Part shown: positions 31,501 through 42,061 of the stretch, one piece after another | Position numbering within the stretch: position 1 is the stretch's first letter | Layout of the letters: every line of letters begins with the position of its first letter | Assembly (NCBI GenBank): GCA_963556305.1 | Contig: OY745766.1 | Location: 1,426,001 to 1,490,000, forward strand | Direction: 5' to 3' | Length of the DNA: 64,000 nt | DNA from: Platismatia glauca | Lineage: Eukaryota; Ascomycota; Lecanoromycetes; Lecanorales; Parmeliaceae | Notes under the pieces: model-generated | The model's input: only the letters and a program-made list of their open reading frames with translations | Told to the model about the DNA's origin: nothing | Databases searched by the model: none | Made by a program: the position numbers and the translations under genes

Positions 31501-31749
31501 CCACACATTTCCTAAAGCCTGTTCAAAGTCCCTCCAGTTGCTGATTATTGACGTATCGTGTACTTTGTTTACAGCATGTTTGGAATTTATCATCAATTTA
31601 TATATATCATCTATTTGATCTACGACAACTACTTTGTATGGTTCTTTGTCGAGAATGTTCACTCAGGATATCATACTTGGGATCTTCGATAACCAGTGAG
31701 CTTAATTGATGACAGCGCAATTCCTGACAAATGAGATATCTTCCTAAAA

Positions 31750-33371
31750 CTAAGTTATGAATGTCGATGTGGGGTGGGTAGAGAGAAAAGGGAAAGGATC
31801 ATGGGAAGGGTGAAAGGGGAAAAAGCCGCATAACCACAACCTCATGCTGCAAAATCGCTTCTGGCTCGTCGCCCACAACGGAATGCATTTCTTCGTGTGA
31901 ATGCAGGTTTCCGAAATGCTCCATTGTAACACGTCGGCTACCTCGATGGTATCGCATCGACTTTTACCGCTGCCGTGGAAAATTTTGCGTTCAACTTCCA
32001 TGGACCCGCAAAACATGACTGATTGGCCTTTCCCTAGCTTCCGCATCCGCATGCACGCTGATTGAGTTAGCAATGGGGAATATAGTTTATCGGGATCAGG
32101 TCATACCCTGCACAAGTCGATCCTTGGTAAGGTCAGGCCCTAGAGTCACGGCGGCCCTGAAATTCGTCGGTAGCTTCAAGTGCGTCCCTTGTGTATGAGC
32201 CTCGTCGAGGTACATCAGGCACTGGTCCATCTGCTTCGCAAAAGGTGAAATCATCAGCGATTCCATGATGCCGTCACGACTCAAGACCAACAGATTATTC
32301 CGATCATCGAAGAATACGGCTGCCTGTGCGTCTAGAACGCGCGAGAGCCATCTACGTACGACTTCCTCGTTCTTCCACTCCAACACTTGCGCTCCTACAT
32401 CGAGAATGACGCGCACGGGCGGCTCCGATCTGACGACCATTCGCAGCAACGATTCTGCATCGAGGCTTTCACTTCCGGACTCCTCCATGGCGTGTTTGAA
32501 AGAGTTCTCGGACCGCAGCAGACAGTCGAGCACTGCCGCATTTGCGTGGAACTATGCCGGGAGATCGCGCTACTCGATGGACAGCGGTAAGATGTATCTA
32601 CTGTCATTTGTCCCACTGAATCCCGTCGTCGGATGAACTTTCGTTCGTGCGATATCCCAGCCCGAGGAAGACAGCTTGTGTGGAAACTCCTTCATCTCCT
32701 TCGGAAATACGATCCGTGACATGTAGAAATCGATTACACCTTTGGCGAGCCGCAGGGGAGGGAAAACCATTTGCGAACACTGCGCAGAGTCGCTCAGATT
32801 GATGCTGGTCAACTGTCGAAACGCGAATGGTAGTTCCGGAGCATCCTGTACCCAGCGTTCGTATTCCTCCTGGGCGTGGTCGGACAAGAGTAGCTTTTCA
32901 AAGGCGGTATGTAACTGCTCGTCCGACAGGCCACTGTAGTAATTACTGAGACAGGTGAGAACGATTAGCATCGGGGTGGCTGAACTCTGCCCGCGTGGCT
33001 GGATTGTCCTTTGCCCGATAAGGTACCGCGAGCGTAGTCCGCGACAGGTCAAGTCCGTAGTTGACGCGCCATCGTTTTTGCTTCAGAGCAAATACCAGGA
33101 CCCCACCCGCAATCAGGCCTTTAAGAAGAAGTAAACTCTTCCTCGTCGAGTCCACAGCAAACACGCGATGCTGCAATGGCTCGATATCGGCTTCGGCCAT
33201 GTTGAGATCTGTGAGAAAGCGAAACAGGACTGCTCGTACGTGTTGGGGAAGATTCCCTACGGGGACTCCCGGCAGACCCACTTCACACACCTCTCTCGCT
33301 ACCATGTCCAGAAGCTTATCGGCCGCGGAAGGCTGCAGAACAAATTCAGCCGTACAACAAATTTCTACCAT
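31750..33371 (-). pseudogene. DUF3638-family C-terminal relic with frameshift and stops
   Basis: A minus-strand series of frames adds up to about 500 residues typical of the very large fungal DUF3638-type proteins. They include LAVPYRAKDNP, SNYYSGLSDEQLHTAFEKLL, TTGFSGTNDSRYILPLSI, LDEAHTQGTHLKLP and ACMRMRKLGKGQSVMFCG, the last after an intron (GTATGA...AATCAG). A frameshift lies near 32970. Two TAG codons interrupt the frame within about 20 bases near 32550-32571, both explained by CAG to TAG. The N-terminal two thirds of such proteins is missing. The function of the family is not established. This copy cannot be functional. Confidence 0.75.
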
Positions 33372-33960
33372 TATTCAAAATATATATACATATTACTCAT
33401 GAACTCCTTACTAACCTCCTTCCAAATGCGTACCTCCCACTTCCTTGGTGACTTAGCGGTGAAGTAGCTCTACTGTTCTCCAGCCTCTCCTCAAGTCGAA
33501 CCGATATCAAGCTCATCGGTGGCCTGCTACACGCTATCGTTGCTCAGGAGGATGATCAGAAGATATGGGCCAATTCCTGAGGCTCTTTGTACCTGTGACC
33601 CATCCTAGGGGAATGTTCCCAAGAGGCCTCTCCAGGATTGAGAGTCTTGATCAATACGCTCCTGGGCTGGCTCCCAGGAGAGATGTGCTAGTTAGCCCCG
33701 GGAGCTCCCGCACACGATTGTTTTTCAGGGAAGCGGGAACCTATTCTTAAGGTCTTTTTAGGGGGTGGGAAAGGGGGGGGGGGAACCTACAACGGGTGGG
33801 GAGTCCCCAGAATGGGGGGGTGAGTCCGATGGAAGCAGGATGCTCAAATTGACAATATAACCACAAATTCCGCTCAATTGGAGGGAAGGTCATTCTCATT
33901 CAATTGCCTCCTCAACTAACAGATTTTATTATAGCTGTATTTGACGCCAGGAATCCCATA
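33372..33960. repeat. Intergenic repeat debris with palindromic and G-rich segments
   Basis: Holds CTCCTGGGCTGGCTCCCAGG at about 33659 and GTGCTAGTTAGCCCCGGGAG just after it, shared with about 48691-48736. A segment at about 33726-33800 (GGGAACCTATTCTTAAGGTC, then TTTTTAGGGGGTGGGA) is shared with about 43456-43510. A poly-G run lies at about 33771-33781. Probable short transposon remnants. Confidence 0.6.
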
Positions 33961-33978
33961 ATATGCCTGACGCGGCAA

Positions 33979-34135
33979 AGCGAAGACGCAACAATTCACC
34001 AGAAGGAAATCGAGCCTTGTGAAAAAGGCAGATCAGCTGGCACGATTGTGTCACGCAGACCTTGCCGTGATCATCCGCAAGAACGGTAAGTATTACATGT
34101 ATCGATCGGATCCGACGCTAATTGAGGCCGCCAGA
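33979..34135 (+). pseudogene. MADS-box-like fragment, copy 1
   Basis: A plus-strand frame reads TRRKSSLVKKADQLARLCHA followed by DLAVIIRKNGKYYMYRSDP. This is the MADS/SRF pattern of a basic helix, KKA-x-EL-like core and beta strand. An ATG upstream (about 33963) is out of frame, apparently because of a small deletion relative to copy 2 at 44.3 kb. The fragment stops at TAG about 34135 and overlaps the tail of the minus-strand gene. Non-functional in this form. Confidence 0.6.
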
Positions 34136-34942
34136 TAGAAACCGATGCCTTCTTAGACCCAGCGCCGTAATCGATATCGAGCCCCAGTACTACGCTGATG
34201 TTTCCGTCGGAACCGCATATGTAATCATCAGCCAGCATAGCCAAGTCTTTGTGTTGCTGTGAGTATGAGGTCTCGATAACGACGGAGGGATGTTGAGAAT
34301 CGGCGCGTGCAAAGGAGGCGTCTGGTGTGTGCTTGGGATATCTTTTGTCGATGGAACCATGTCCATACAGATAGACGTCCGAGGTTGCCTCTGATCTGAC
34401 CAGATCAACAACGGCTGCAACTTCTTTGTCCCCACGAGCAACATTTTCCAGCTGCGACCAGATCTCCCGAACGACAAGCTCTGTAAATATATCGTGGGTA
34501 GATGTTGGCATCCTGACAATGAATGAAGACGTATGGGGAGACCAGTCGAACCTTGCGCCCACATTGATCATGATCAGTGCTCATACCTTTACAAAAGTAT
34601 AAAGGACCTGTCCACTTACCGAAGCTTGCCAAACGCGTAGTCATACAGCGATTTCTTTCTTTCTAGCAACGACCACAGTGACTTGTGTTCTTCCGATGTT
34701 AATTTGAACACCGTCCAAGGTTCCACCTCCACCCCTTTATGACATGAGATCAGAAAGTCAAGGAGGCTATTGACCCTCTTCGACGGTGCGGTTGTCTGAG
34801 ATGATGGACTTGTTCGAGAACCCTGGTTTGAGGAAGAGATAGCTCGTGGTGCTTCCCTGCTGGGTTTCGATGGGTTACGGAAAGACTGAGACGAGGTGAA
34901 CCTCTTTTGTTGAAGCATTGTGGGCCCTGAACGAGGTATCAT
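34071..34942 (-). CDS. Fungal protein with PD-(D/E)XK-like core, function unknown
   Basis: Exons 34942-34620 and 34551-34071 joined over a 68-base intron (GTAAGT...GCAAG) give 267 residues and a seamless KLRFDWSPHTSSFIVRMPT junction. A Ser-rich N-terminus leads into VREIWSQLENVARG, then TPDASFARADSQHPSVVIET followed by SYSQQHKDLAMLADDYI, and VVLGLDIDYG...SVSIWRP. The PDASF and VVIETSYS pair resembles the D and E-x-x positions of restriction-endonuclease-like folds; this is my inference from pattern. Similar proteins are, as I recall, common and multi-copy in Dothideomycetes and Leotiomycetes, often in accessory DNA. The frame is intact. The final 20 residues may instead be intron. Confidence 0.65.
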
Positions 34943-35636
34943 TCGCTTCGCAGACACATTGTCATGCAGACAGCCGTTGATGCAAGGAGTTGAGGACGGC
35001 GTTTATGCTAGACCAAGAGGGTTAAAGCTTGGGTGTTCTTCCGGGACTAGATCAGAAAGGAGCTAGGACTGCTCGCAAAAGAGAAAATCCAAACAGCAAT
35101 AGCTTATGCTCGCGGCCACTATGTACAGTACGATTGAACGGATCTACCAGTCCGGGCTTGGGACAGGTCACTCGCGCCCGCATTCTATATGAATAGCATG
35201 ACTCGACAGCCACTATGCCTTGCTGTATTGTCGTCTACGAATCTTCCTCTTCTGGGACCGTCTCTTGAGCGCAAAAGCCCATCCCTCGACATTCATACTC
35301 AAGGGTCCCGAAGACAAAGAGCGCCTTATTCCTGCTGAAAAGATGTCGTTGGTGCCCATCTCCGTTCCATTGCTGGCTCGCGGTGAGAATGATTACCTTG
35401 CCTGGGTCATAGGCATGAGCCAGAGCGAGACAGACAGGCGTACGAAGTCTATGGTTCATGATGAGAGCAAAGGAACATCTAGTATAATTAGTAGTAGGAT
35501 GATATGAGAAAAGCGCCGACGGGGTAAGGCTTGCAGAGTAACATAGATTTTGATAACAACAGGGAAAGTCATTTCCTATTGAATGGAATGTATCAATTAG
35601 ATATCTATACACAAGAAGCAATCCTGCCCCATTCCT
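34943..35636. other. Intergenic region
   Basis: About 700 bases without a credible gene on either strand. No repeat recognised. Confidence 0.35.
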
Positions 35637-36121
35637 CTATGCTATTGAAGAATCACGATCGGCGAGGACGCTTCCGAGCTGAAAGATCTTGTGAGTAGTG
35701 TTCGCCTCATTTACGTTTGGGTAGTAGACTATACCGATTTGGTCCGTGGAAATGGCAAGTTTCGCAGGCACATGATGGGTCGGGAATCGGGTTGCAAAAG
35801 GGAGCATTAAGGCCTTGCTGCTCTTGAAACCATCGCATCGTTCGGGGAACCCACTGATCCGCCTTCGCTCTTCAATAACACTCTGCAGAAAGATGCTCAT
35901 GGACTCATCGAGATGATGGATTACAAACTCCACATTATTCCGATATCGACGACACATCTGGCAAAGATCCTCGTCGCTGTTGTAATAGCCTACGATCTCA
36001 TGATCTGTCATGAGTATAAGATCGTAGGGGTGAACCCATTTCAGCGCTTCAAAGATAACTTGACCTTGAAGCCGGCATCGGATACTTCCCTTGCAGTACA
36101 CCTTTCCGTTCTCATAGAAGA
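35637..36121 (-). other. Unrecognised coding remnant
   Basis: A minus-strand frame of about 150 residues with good coding character: EALKWVHPYDLILMTDHEIV, YYNSDEDLCQMCRRYRNN and ISTDQIGIVYYPNVNE. It ends in a normal stop at 35637 but has no ATG or clean acceptor, and it abuts the Tc1 fragment at about 36122. It is either the last exon of a gene broken by the transposon or a relic. I do not recognise the family. Confidence 0.35.
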
Positions 36122-36379
36122 CTAAAGTATCTCTTCAACGTGGCTTCTAGGACCACGACACTCATCACTCCAGATCACTTTAGACCACCGATCTTTGGTC
36201 CACGTCTCTCGTTCTTTGCACCAGGAAAGGCTAAGAGCTGCTACTTCCGATATAAGAAGTGGGCGTTTCTTTGCTAGCCAATTGGTGAGGCCATATACAT
36301 TGAGAACTCGGTATACCGTAGATTTGAATGTGTTCAATCCGGATTGTCTAATCAGGTCTTTATACTGGATTGAATGCAC
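36122..36379 (-). mobile_element. Tc1/mariner-type transposase fragment
   Basis: A minus-strand frame of about 85 residues contains LNVYGLTNWLAKKRPLLISE and SLSWCKERETWTKDRWSKVI followed by WSDEC. This is the stretch leading to the first catalytic Asp region of Tc1-type DDE transposases. Both ends of the gene are missing and no terminal repeats are seen. Confidence 0.75.
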
Positions 36380-36412
36380 AATTAGACGAGACCCTACATT
36401 GTACCCATACCG

Positions 36413-39400
36413 CTAGATGCGCTTTTTCCAAAGTCGAGCTAGCGAAGAATACGTTTTTCTCTTCCAGCTGTTTGAATATTGAGCTTGAGATTCTATTTCG
36501 GGATTCGGATACCGTTGATCTCTTTCTGTTGTACTTTTTAGCATTTTACTTAAGGTCGCCAGTGTATGTATCGAGCGGAGGGTGTCAGGATGCTCCTCCC
36601 CCAGGGTTCTCTTGTTGGCTTCCACCACTTGTTCCGTCAGCTGCAGCGCCTCCTGCCGTCGACCCACCTCGCTGTAGCTGTTGGCGAGAGCGTGCATCGA
36701 GCCGAGGGTGTCAGGATGCTCCTCCCCCAGGGTTCTCTTGTTGGCTTCCACCACTTGTTCCGTCAGCTGCAGCGCCTCCTGCCGTCGACCCACCTCGCTG
36801 TACTTGATAGCGAGAGCGTGCATCGAGCCGAGGGTGTCAGGATGCTCCTCCCCCAGGGTTCTCTTGTTGGCTTCCACCACTTGTTCCGTCAGCTGCAGCG
36901 CCTCCTGCCGTCGACCCACCTCGCTGTAGCTGTTGGCGAGAGCGTGCATCGAGCCGAGGGTGTCAGGATGCTCCTCCCCCAGGGTTCTCTTGTTGGCTTC
37001 CACCACTTGTTCCGTCAGCTGCAGCGCCTCCTGCCGTCGACCCACCTCGCTGTAGCTGTTGGCGAGAGCGTGCATCGAGCCGAGGGTGTCAGGATGCTCC
37101 TCCCCCAGGGTTCTCTTCCTCGCTTCCACCACTTGTTCCGTCAGCTGCAGCGCCTCCTGCCGTCGACCCACCTCGCTGTAGCTGTTGGCGAGAGCGTGCA
37201 TCGAGCCGAGGGTGTCAGGATGCTCCTCCCCCAGGGTTCTCTTGTTGGCTTCCACCACTTGTTCCGTCAGCTGCAGCGCCTCCTGCCGTCGACCCACCTC
37301 GCTGTAGCTGTTGGCGAGAGCGTGCATCGAGCCGAGGGTGTCAGGATGCTCCTCCCCCAGGGTTCTCTTCCTCGCTTCCACCACTTGTTCCGTCAGCTGC
37401 AGCGCCTCCTGCCGTCGACCCACCTCGTTGTACTTGATAGCGAGAGCGTGCATCGAGCCGAGGGTGTCAGGATGCTCCTCCCCCAGGGTTCTCTTGTTGG
37501 CTTCCACCACTTGTTCCGTCAGCTGCAGCGCCTCCTGCCGTCGACCCACCTCGCTGTAGCTGTTGGCGAGAGCGTGCATCGAGCCGAGGGTGTCAGGATG
37601 CTCCTCCCCCAGGGTTCTCTTGTTGGCTTCCACCACTTGTTCCGTCAGCTGCAGCGCCTCCTGCCGTCGACCCACCTCGCTGTAGCTGTTGGCGAGAGCG
37701 TGCATCGAGCCGAGGGTGTCAGGATGCTCCTTCCCCAGGGTTCTCTTCCTCGCTTCCACCACTTGTTCCGTCAGCTGCAGCGCCTCCTGCCGTCGACCCA
37801 CCTCGCTGTAGCTGTTGGCGAGAGCGTGCATCGAGCCGAGGGTGTCAGGATGCTCCTCCCTCAGGGTTCTCTTCCTCGCTTCCACCACTTGTTCCGTCAG
37901 CTGCAGCGCCTCCTGCCGTCGACCCACCTCGCTGTATGCGAGTGCAAATTTAGCGGCCATCCTCTGACAATCTTCCCCTATATCGCGGAGATGGAATATC
38001 CCATCGTTCTGATACCCGAGACAAGCATCGATATGCGGCACGAGGGATTTTCGGTATCGGTAATCTACGGTCTCAAAGGCCCACGGTATCGAAAGGGCCA
38101 CCGTTGAAGTCGTCTGTGTCCAGGTCGTTTCCTCGTCCGAGGGACTCAACCGATCTCGAGTCCATGTGTGCACGAGCGGGTGGATGGAAATCAAATGATC
38201 TTTATTACGATTGATGAGAGAGAATGATAGCAGAATCGACACCGCTGCTCGAAGAGGGTAGACATCCCATTCCTGACTTGATTGGCCAAGTAGTATGTCC
38301 AGTTGATGTGAGAGCGTCCATTCCGAAGGCGGGTCGCTCCGTAAAGTTTTCCATGCTCGGTAGAATATCTCTTCAGAAATCCCATCGTGGTGGAGGAAGC
38401 TAAAGATCTGAAGTAATTCTATAGCGTCTCGCCCGGCCTCGCTCGACATCTCCTCAATCATTTTTAGCGAAATCTCCCAAGTCGTGTACACGGTGTATCG
38501 ATAATCTTCACCATCTTGTATAGCTTTCTGACTCAGAAGTTCGCGTCGACGCTGATAGTAAATAGTGCAGTATTCCTCCATCCTACAATGACCTTGTCGG
38601 ATCACCGCCCCAGCCTGAACGATCGCTAGCGCTAAATATCCTAGGGTCGTGACTACCCGCTCCGCACTCTTCCGTATCGACTTGTCTGATTGATCACTGA
38701 TCTCGGTCGTCTTGAGGATCAAGGTAACAGCTTCATCAGGTTCCATCGCGCCCAGCTCGTATGACCCGACGGTAGCATAAATCTGGCAATTCGGGTTTCG
38801 GGTCGTGATCAAGACGATCCCTCGATTCCCCACCGGAAAGTATGGAGAGATATCCAGACGAGGATCATCAGCATTATCTAAGATCAGGGCCCATGACTCG
38901 GATATATTCGATAACCTTCGTTTGACAGCATCCACGTGAGGTTCTAGACCGCAGACCTTGGCAACCTGTAAATAACCTCGCTCGAGGCTTTCTATACTGC
39001 TCGCATCGATCCAAAATATGCCCCAAAATCTGAAGCACCGTCAGTGCAGGCCTGGAATATAATAATAAACAACACACCTACTCTTCACAATGATCTTCCG
39101 CAAATTTGAGGCATACCTGCGTCTTGCCTGATCCACCCAGCCCGTGAATGACAAATCTCTTCTGTTGTTGCTGCAAGTTCAGGGTGGTGGACGGTAGACA
39201 GTGACTTTGTAGTCGTTTGCCAATTTCTTCTCGTCCAGTGAAGACAGAGCTGGGGTTGCGGGGCACCTCGAAGTGTTTGTTGTGGAATCGAGAGGTCAGA
39301 GGTGTTGGATCTAGATCCCCACGTGCTGTTAGCAATTGTAGCATCTTGGCCAGCTGTATAACTAGCAGCATCGAGAAGGGCTGACGAACCTGGCTGACCC

Positions 39401-39504
39401 CCAACCCTGATGTGAACCTGTCCCAGGTTCGACCCTAACTGAAAACCTTGATTGTTATGGCCCGCAAAGCTTGTCATGGGATTGGCAGTTGTCATGCTGA
39501 GCAT
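36413..39504 (-). CDS. NLR-like receptor: amyloid-type N-terminal motif, NB-ARC, 11 TPRs
   Basis: Exons 39504-39390, 39325-39082 and 39029-36413 give 991 residues. The N-terminus has no large effector domain, only a short motif at residues 16-32 (HNNQGFQLGSNLGQVHI). NB-ARC follows: HFEVPRNPSSVFTGREEIGK, P-loop GLGGSGKT at 100-107, WIDAS, Walker B ALILDNADDP near 167-176, LITTRNP. A winged-helix-like section comes next. Residues of roughly 484-945 are 11 tandem 42-residue TPRs (YSEVGRRQEALQLTEQVVEA...EEHPDTLGSMHALANS) that are nearly identical. Fungal NLRs of this kind sense a ligand with the repeats, oligomerise, and template an effector through the N-terminal motif. The divergent hydrolase gene at 39836 carries a matching motif. 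No break is seen. Confidence 0.88.
36550..37935 (-). repeat. Eleven-copy 126-base TPR-coding tandem repeat
   Basis: Copies differ at only a few codons: AGG/AAC (R/N) after VVEA, one GGG/AAG, and AAT-AGC versus ATC-AAG at the unit end. Such conservation at nucleotide level points to frequent unequal exchange or conversion and hence copy-number polymorphism. Confidence 0.95.
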
Positions 39505-39835
39505 GTCGGGCCTGATACTACGGTCTCAGGTGGCATGTCACCGCGTCCGCACCGACTCATCGAGGTAGGCAGGGTTGAAAGGCGTCGAAGATGTTCGTTG
39601 GACGGAGCAGGCTTCGCTTATCCTCAGCCTTGCTTGTTGCTCTCGCTAATGGATGTGCTTTGAAAATTGCTTGATCCCACTAGCTCAAGCGTTTAGGTTA
39701 TCGGTTCGTATTCGTATCTCGCCCTTATCGTTAACGCTGTCTGATATTAGCGCTCTTTCTTATCCTGTCTAACTTCCATACCGAGATGAACTAGCAACGT
39801 ATCAATTCATTTTTACTACCAGAAACCCTGTCAAG
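39505..39835. promoter_or_regulatory. Divergent promoter region of the NLR and hydrolase genes
   Basis: 331 bases lie between the two start codons. This should drive both genes and suits co-regulation of receptor and effector. I see no clear TATA box or named operator. Confidence 0.55.
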
Positions 39836-41091
39836 ATGTCTGGACTTCTTCAGCTTTACAACCCGCCTAATGCTGTCGTTGAGTAAGTGCACTTTCTTAT
39901 ACATGTCGGATGGACAACTTTCCGCTGAAAGAATCACAGTATCGTTTTAATTCATGGCTTGCACGGCGATCGGATAGGAACTTGGACATATGGTTCAGGA
40001 GATGGTTCCATGTTCTGGCCGAAGGATCTTCTTCCGGCTGACACGGGAGAAGCGCGTATTTTGACCTTCGGATATGACGCGAATATTGCTCACTTCTGGG
40101 CTCGACCTTCTGAGAACAGAATGGACACATTTTCAACCGATCTTTTGCAGCAGCTAGAGAATGACCGATACAAGATAGATGCGGTAAGCTTTAATGTCTG
40201 ATGTGATCATAATTGTGTTGCATAGAGAACTAAGCAGTTGGTGAACAGACGACACGACCAATTATCTTGGTCGCGCATAGCCTCGGGGGGCTTGTATGTG
40301 CGAATGTATGCATCCAATCACCTTCGATAGTTAGCTGTCTCATCATAAAATCTAGGGTCTTGTGGATGCGGCCAGCGGTTCTGAGAGTACCAAAGGCCTT
40401 GCCAACTGCGTTCGCCGCATTGCCTTCCTTGGAACACCCCACCAAGGCTCCGACAAGGCACGATGGGCAGAAACGGCTAGGAGATTCCTTAAAGTCTTCA
40501 AAACAACCAATCCGGAGCTCTCGAAGGACCTTGACGAAAAATCAGAGAAATTGGCAAAGCTTAGTGTTCAATTTCCTAGTCTGCTGACTTCTCGAGCTCA
40601 GGCGCCTGAGACTCGAATTGAAGTTGTGTGTTTCTACGAAGGCTTGTCTACAAGGCTCGGCGGTGTAGATATTGACGTGGTTTGCTAGCCGACACCAGAC
40701 CTGCAAAGCATCACTGACTAAGACTTATGAAGGTCGTGAAGGAATCCTCAGCATGCCTTTCCGGCTATCCCAGGACTTTGCTTGATGCCGATCATCAAAA
40801 CATGTGTAAATTCAGAGACCACACGGACATTAACTATACACGGCTGTCAGGATTGCTGGCAAGATGGGCTAAAGAGCTCGAAAGAGCGCAGGAAATTTCC
40901 GAGGGACAAACCGTACATGCCCAAAGCAATGCTGTACTCTGGGGCTGCAGATATATATACTGACTTATATGAAGGCAACCCACACATCTCATACAATCTT
41001 CTCTAGGAGTAACAATGCGGGTTTTCAGCTAGGACATAACGCGGGCAACATGAGTGGATTCAGTTTCGGAGTGCCGAGGGGTGGTAATTAG
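39836..41091 (+). CDS. SesB-like alpha/beta hydrolase with C-terminal amyloid-type motif
   Basis: Six exons (39836-39882, 39940-40183, 40249-40305, 40356-40664, 40733-40912, 40975-41091) encode 317 residues. Introns are canonical; two end in GAAG with CTGAC branch points. The hydrolase fold shows DIVLIHGLHGDRIGTW (oxyanion loop), the nucleophile elbow VAHSLGGLV with Ser108, IAFLGTPHQGSDKARW, and DADHQNMCKF with the likely His240. The last exon adds a tail with NNAGFQLGHNAGNM at residues 292-305. This repeats the N-terminal motif of the divergent NLR (NNQGFQLGSNLGQV). In known fungal systems such hydrolases are cell-death effectors switched on by amyloid templating from an NLR. Intron 5 (40913-40974) is the weakest junction, yet without it the motif would be out of frame. 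Confidence 0.8.
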
Positions 41092-41487
41092 CATCACCAG
41101 GTTTGCATCGTAAGTCGTCAATAGAATATAATCGGGTGAACTAAGACTTTACAATCTCTTTTTACAGTATCACCTGTGTGCATGCATGTAAATTTCTTGT
41201 TGTTGCAACACCTCCAGTAACAATGATTATTAAGACATAACCTTGTTTCTTGACCTGTTAGAGGTTTGTAGGAACCTTTATGGCGCAGGGATCTTTGAGT
41301 ATATTTTTGAAATCACAGACTTTGGAGAATTTGAAAGAGGAACTTGGAAGTATAGAGATTCTGAAAGTCTAGGGACCTCTATGCCTTACCTAAGAAGTTT
41401 AAGGATTTTAATGTCGTAAAGCATTGAGAAAATCGTAGGATAGAGGAAACCGTAGGGTAGAGAAACCCTTGGGGCAATTAGAAGCCG
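41092..41487. other. Intergenic region downstream of the hydrolase gene
   Basis: About 400 bases, AT-leaning towards the right, with no gene. Leads into an NLR tail fragment. Confidence 0.35.
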
Positions 41488-41762
41488 TATACAGGGATGC
41501 AGGAGTGTTTTACCATCGAGCATACGCTGGATATAAAAAGACACTCGGAGAGAAGCACCCGACTACTGCAGTATGCTCGCAGCACTATTCTTCCATGCTT
41601 AAGAAGAGAAAGGCTGGTAAGATTTGGAGGTTCATCGGTCTAGAGAAGGGACAGTCGCGAAGAAGCTGAGACTTATGCCCTGTGGCTGCAGTGGCTCTTG
41701 CCGGCCACCCTTCCCTTCTATGCCCAGACCGAATCCGGCTTCCTCGATACCAGCAAGCAGAT
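41488..41762 (+). repeat. NLR TPR-tail fragment, left arm of an inverted repeat
   Basis: The plus-strand frame reads YHRAYAGYKKTLGEKHPTTA and CSQHYSSMLKKRKAGKIW, the usual end of fungal NLR TPR arrays. The same DNA recurs on the opposite strand at about 45228-45482, with many substitutions but clear collinearity. It is a relic, with no gene around it. Confidence 0.75.
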
Positions 41763-42061
41763 AACGATGCGTATCTTCTTTTCGGTGTTAGGGCGGCCGA
41801 AAAGAGCTGGTTTGGCAGCCGCTTTACTGTAAGCTGCCAGAACACCGAGGGCACCGCCCTGCTTTCCGTGAAGCCATTTACCCGGTGCATATTTCTTGTT
41901 GCTCTTTGTATCCTGCCTGTGGGACGTCTTAGAGAACGGTCCTAGGAGAAATCTCCACGAATAGTTTATTCTTCAACTACGCATGACTTTATGGATAGTC
42001 AATGAATCGCCAGAGCTGCAATTAGCCATAAGAGTGTTGTATCGCTGATGGTGTAGAGAAG

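Noticed and set aside
33640..33720. CRISPR-like or tRNA-like palindromes
   Set aside because: Only a local palindrome with one distant copy; no regular spacing, no cloverleaf with anticodon arm, and the context is fungal.
36566..38107. 513-codon plus-strand frame of repeated HRAEGVRMLLPQGSLVGFHH units
   Set aside because: It is the antisense of the 126-base TPR repeats; the other strand encodes clear TPRs within an NLR.
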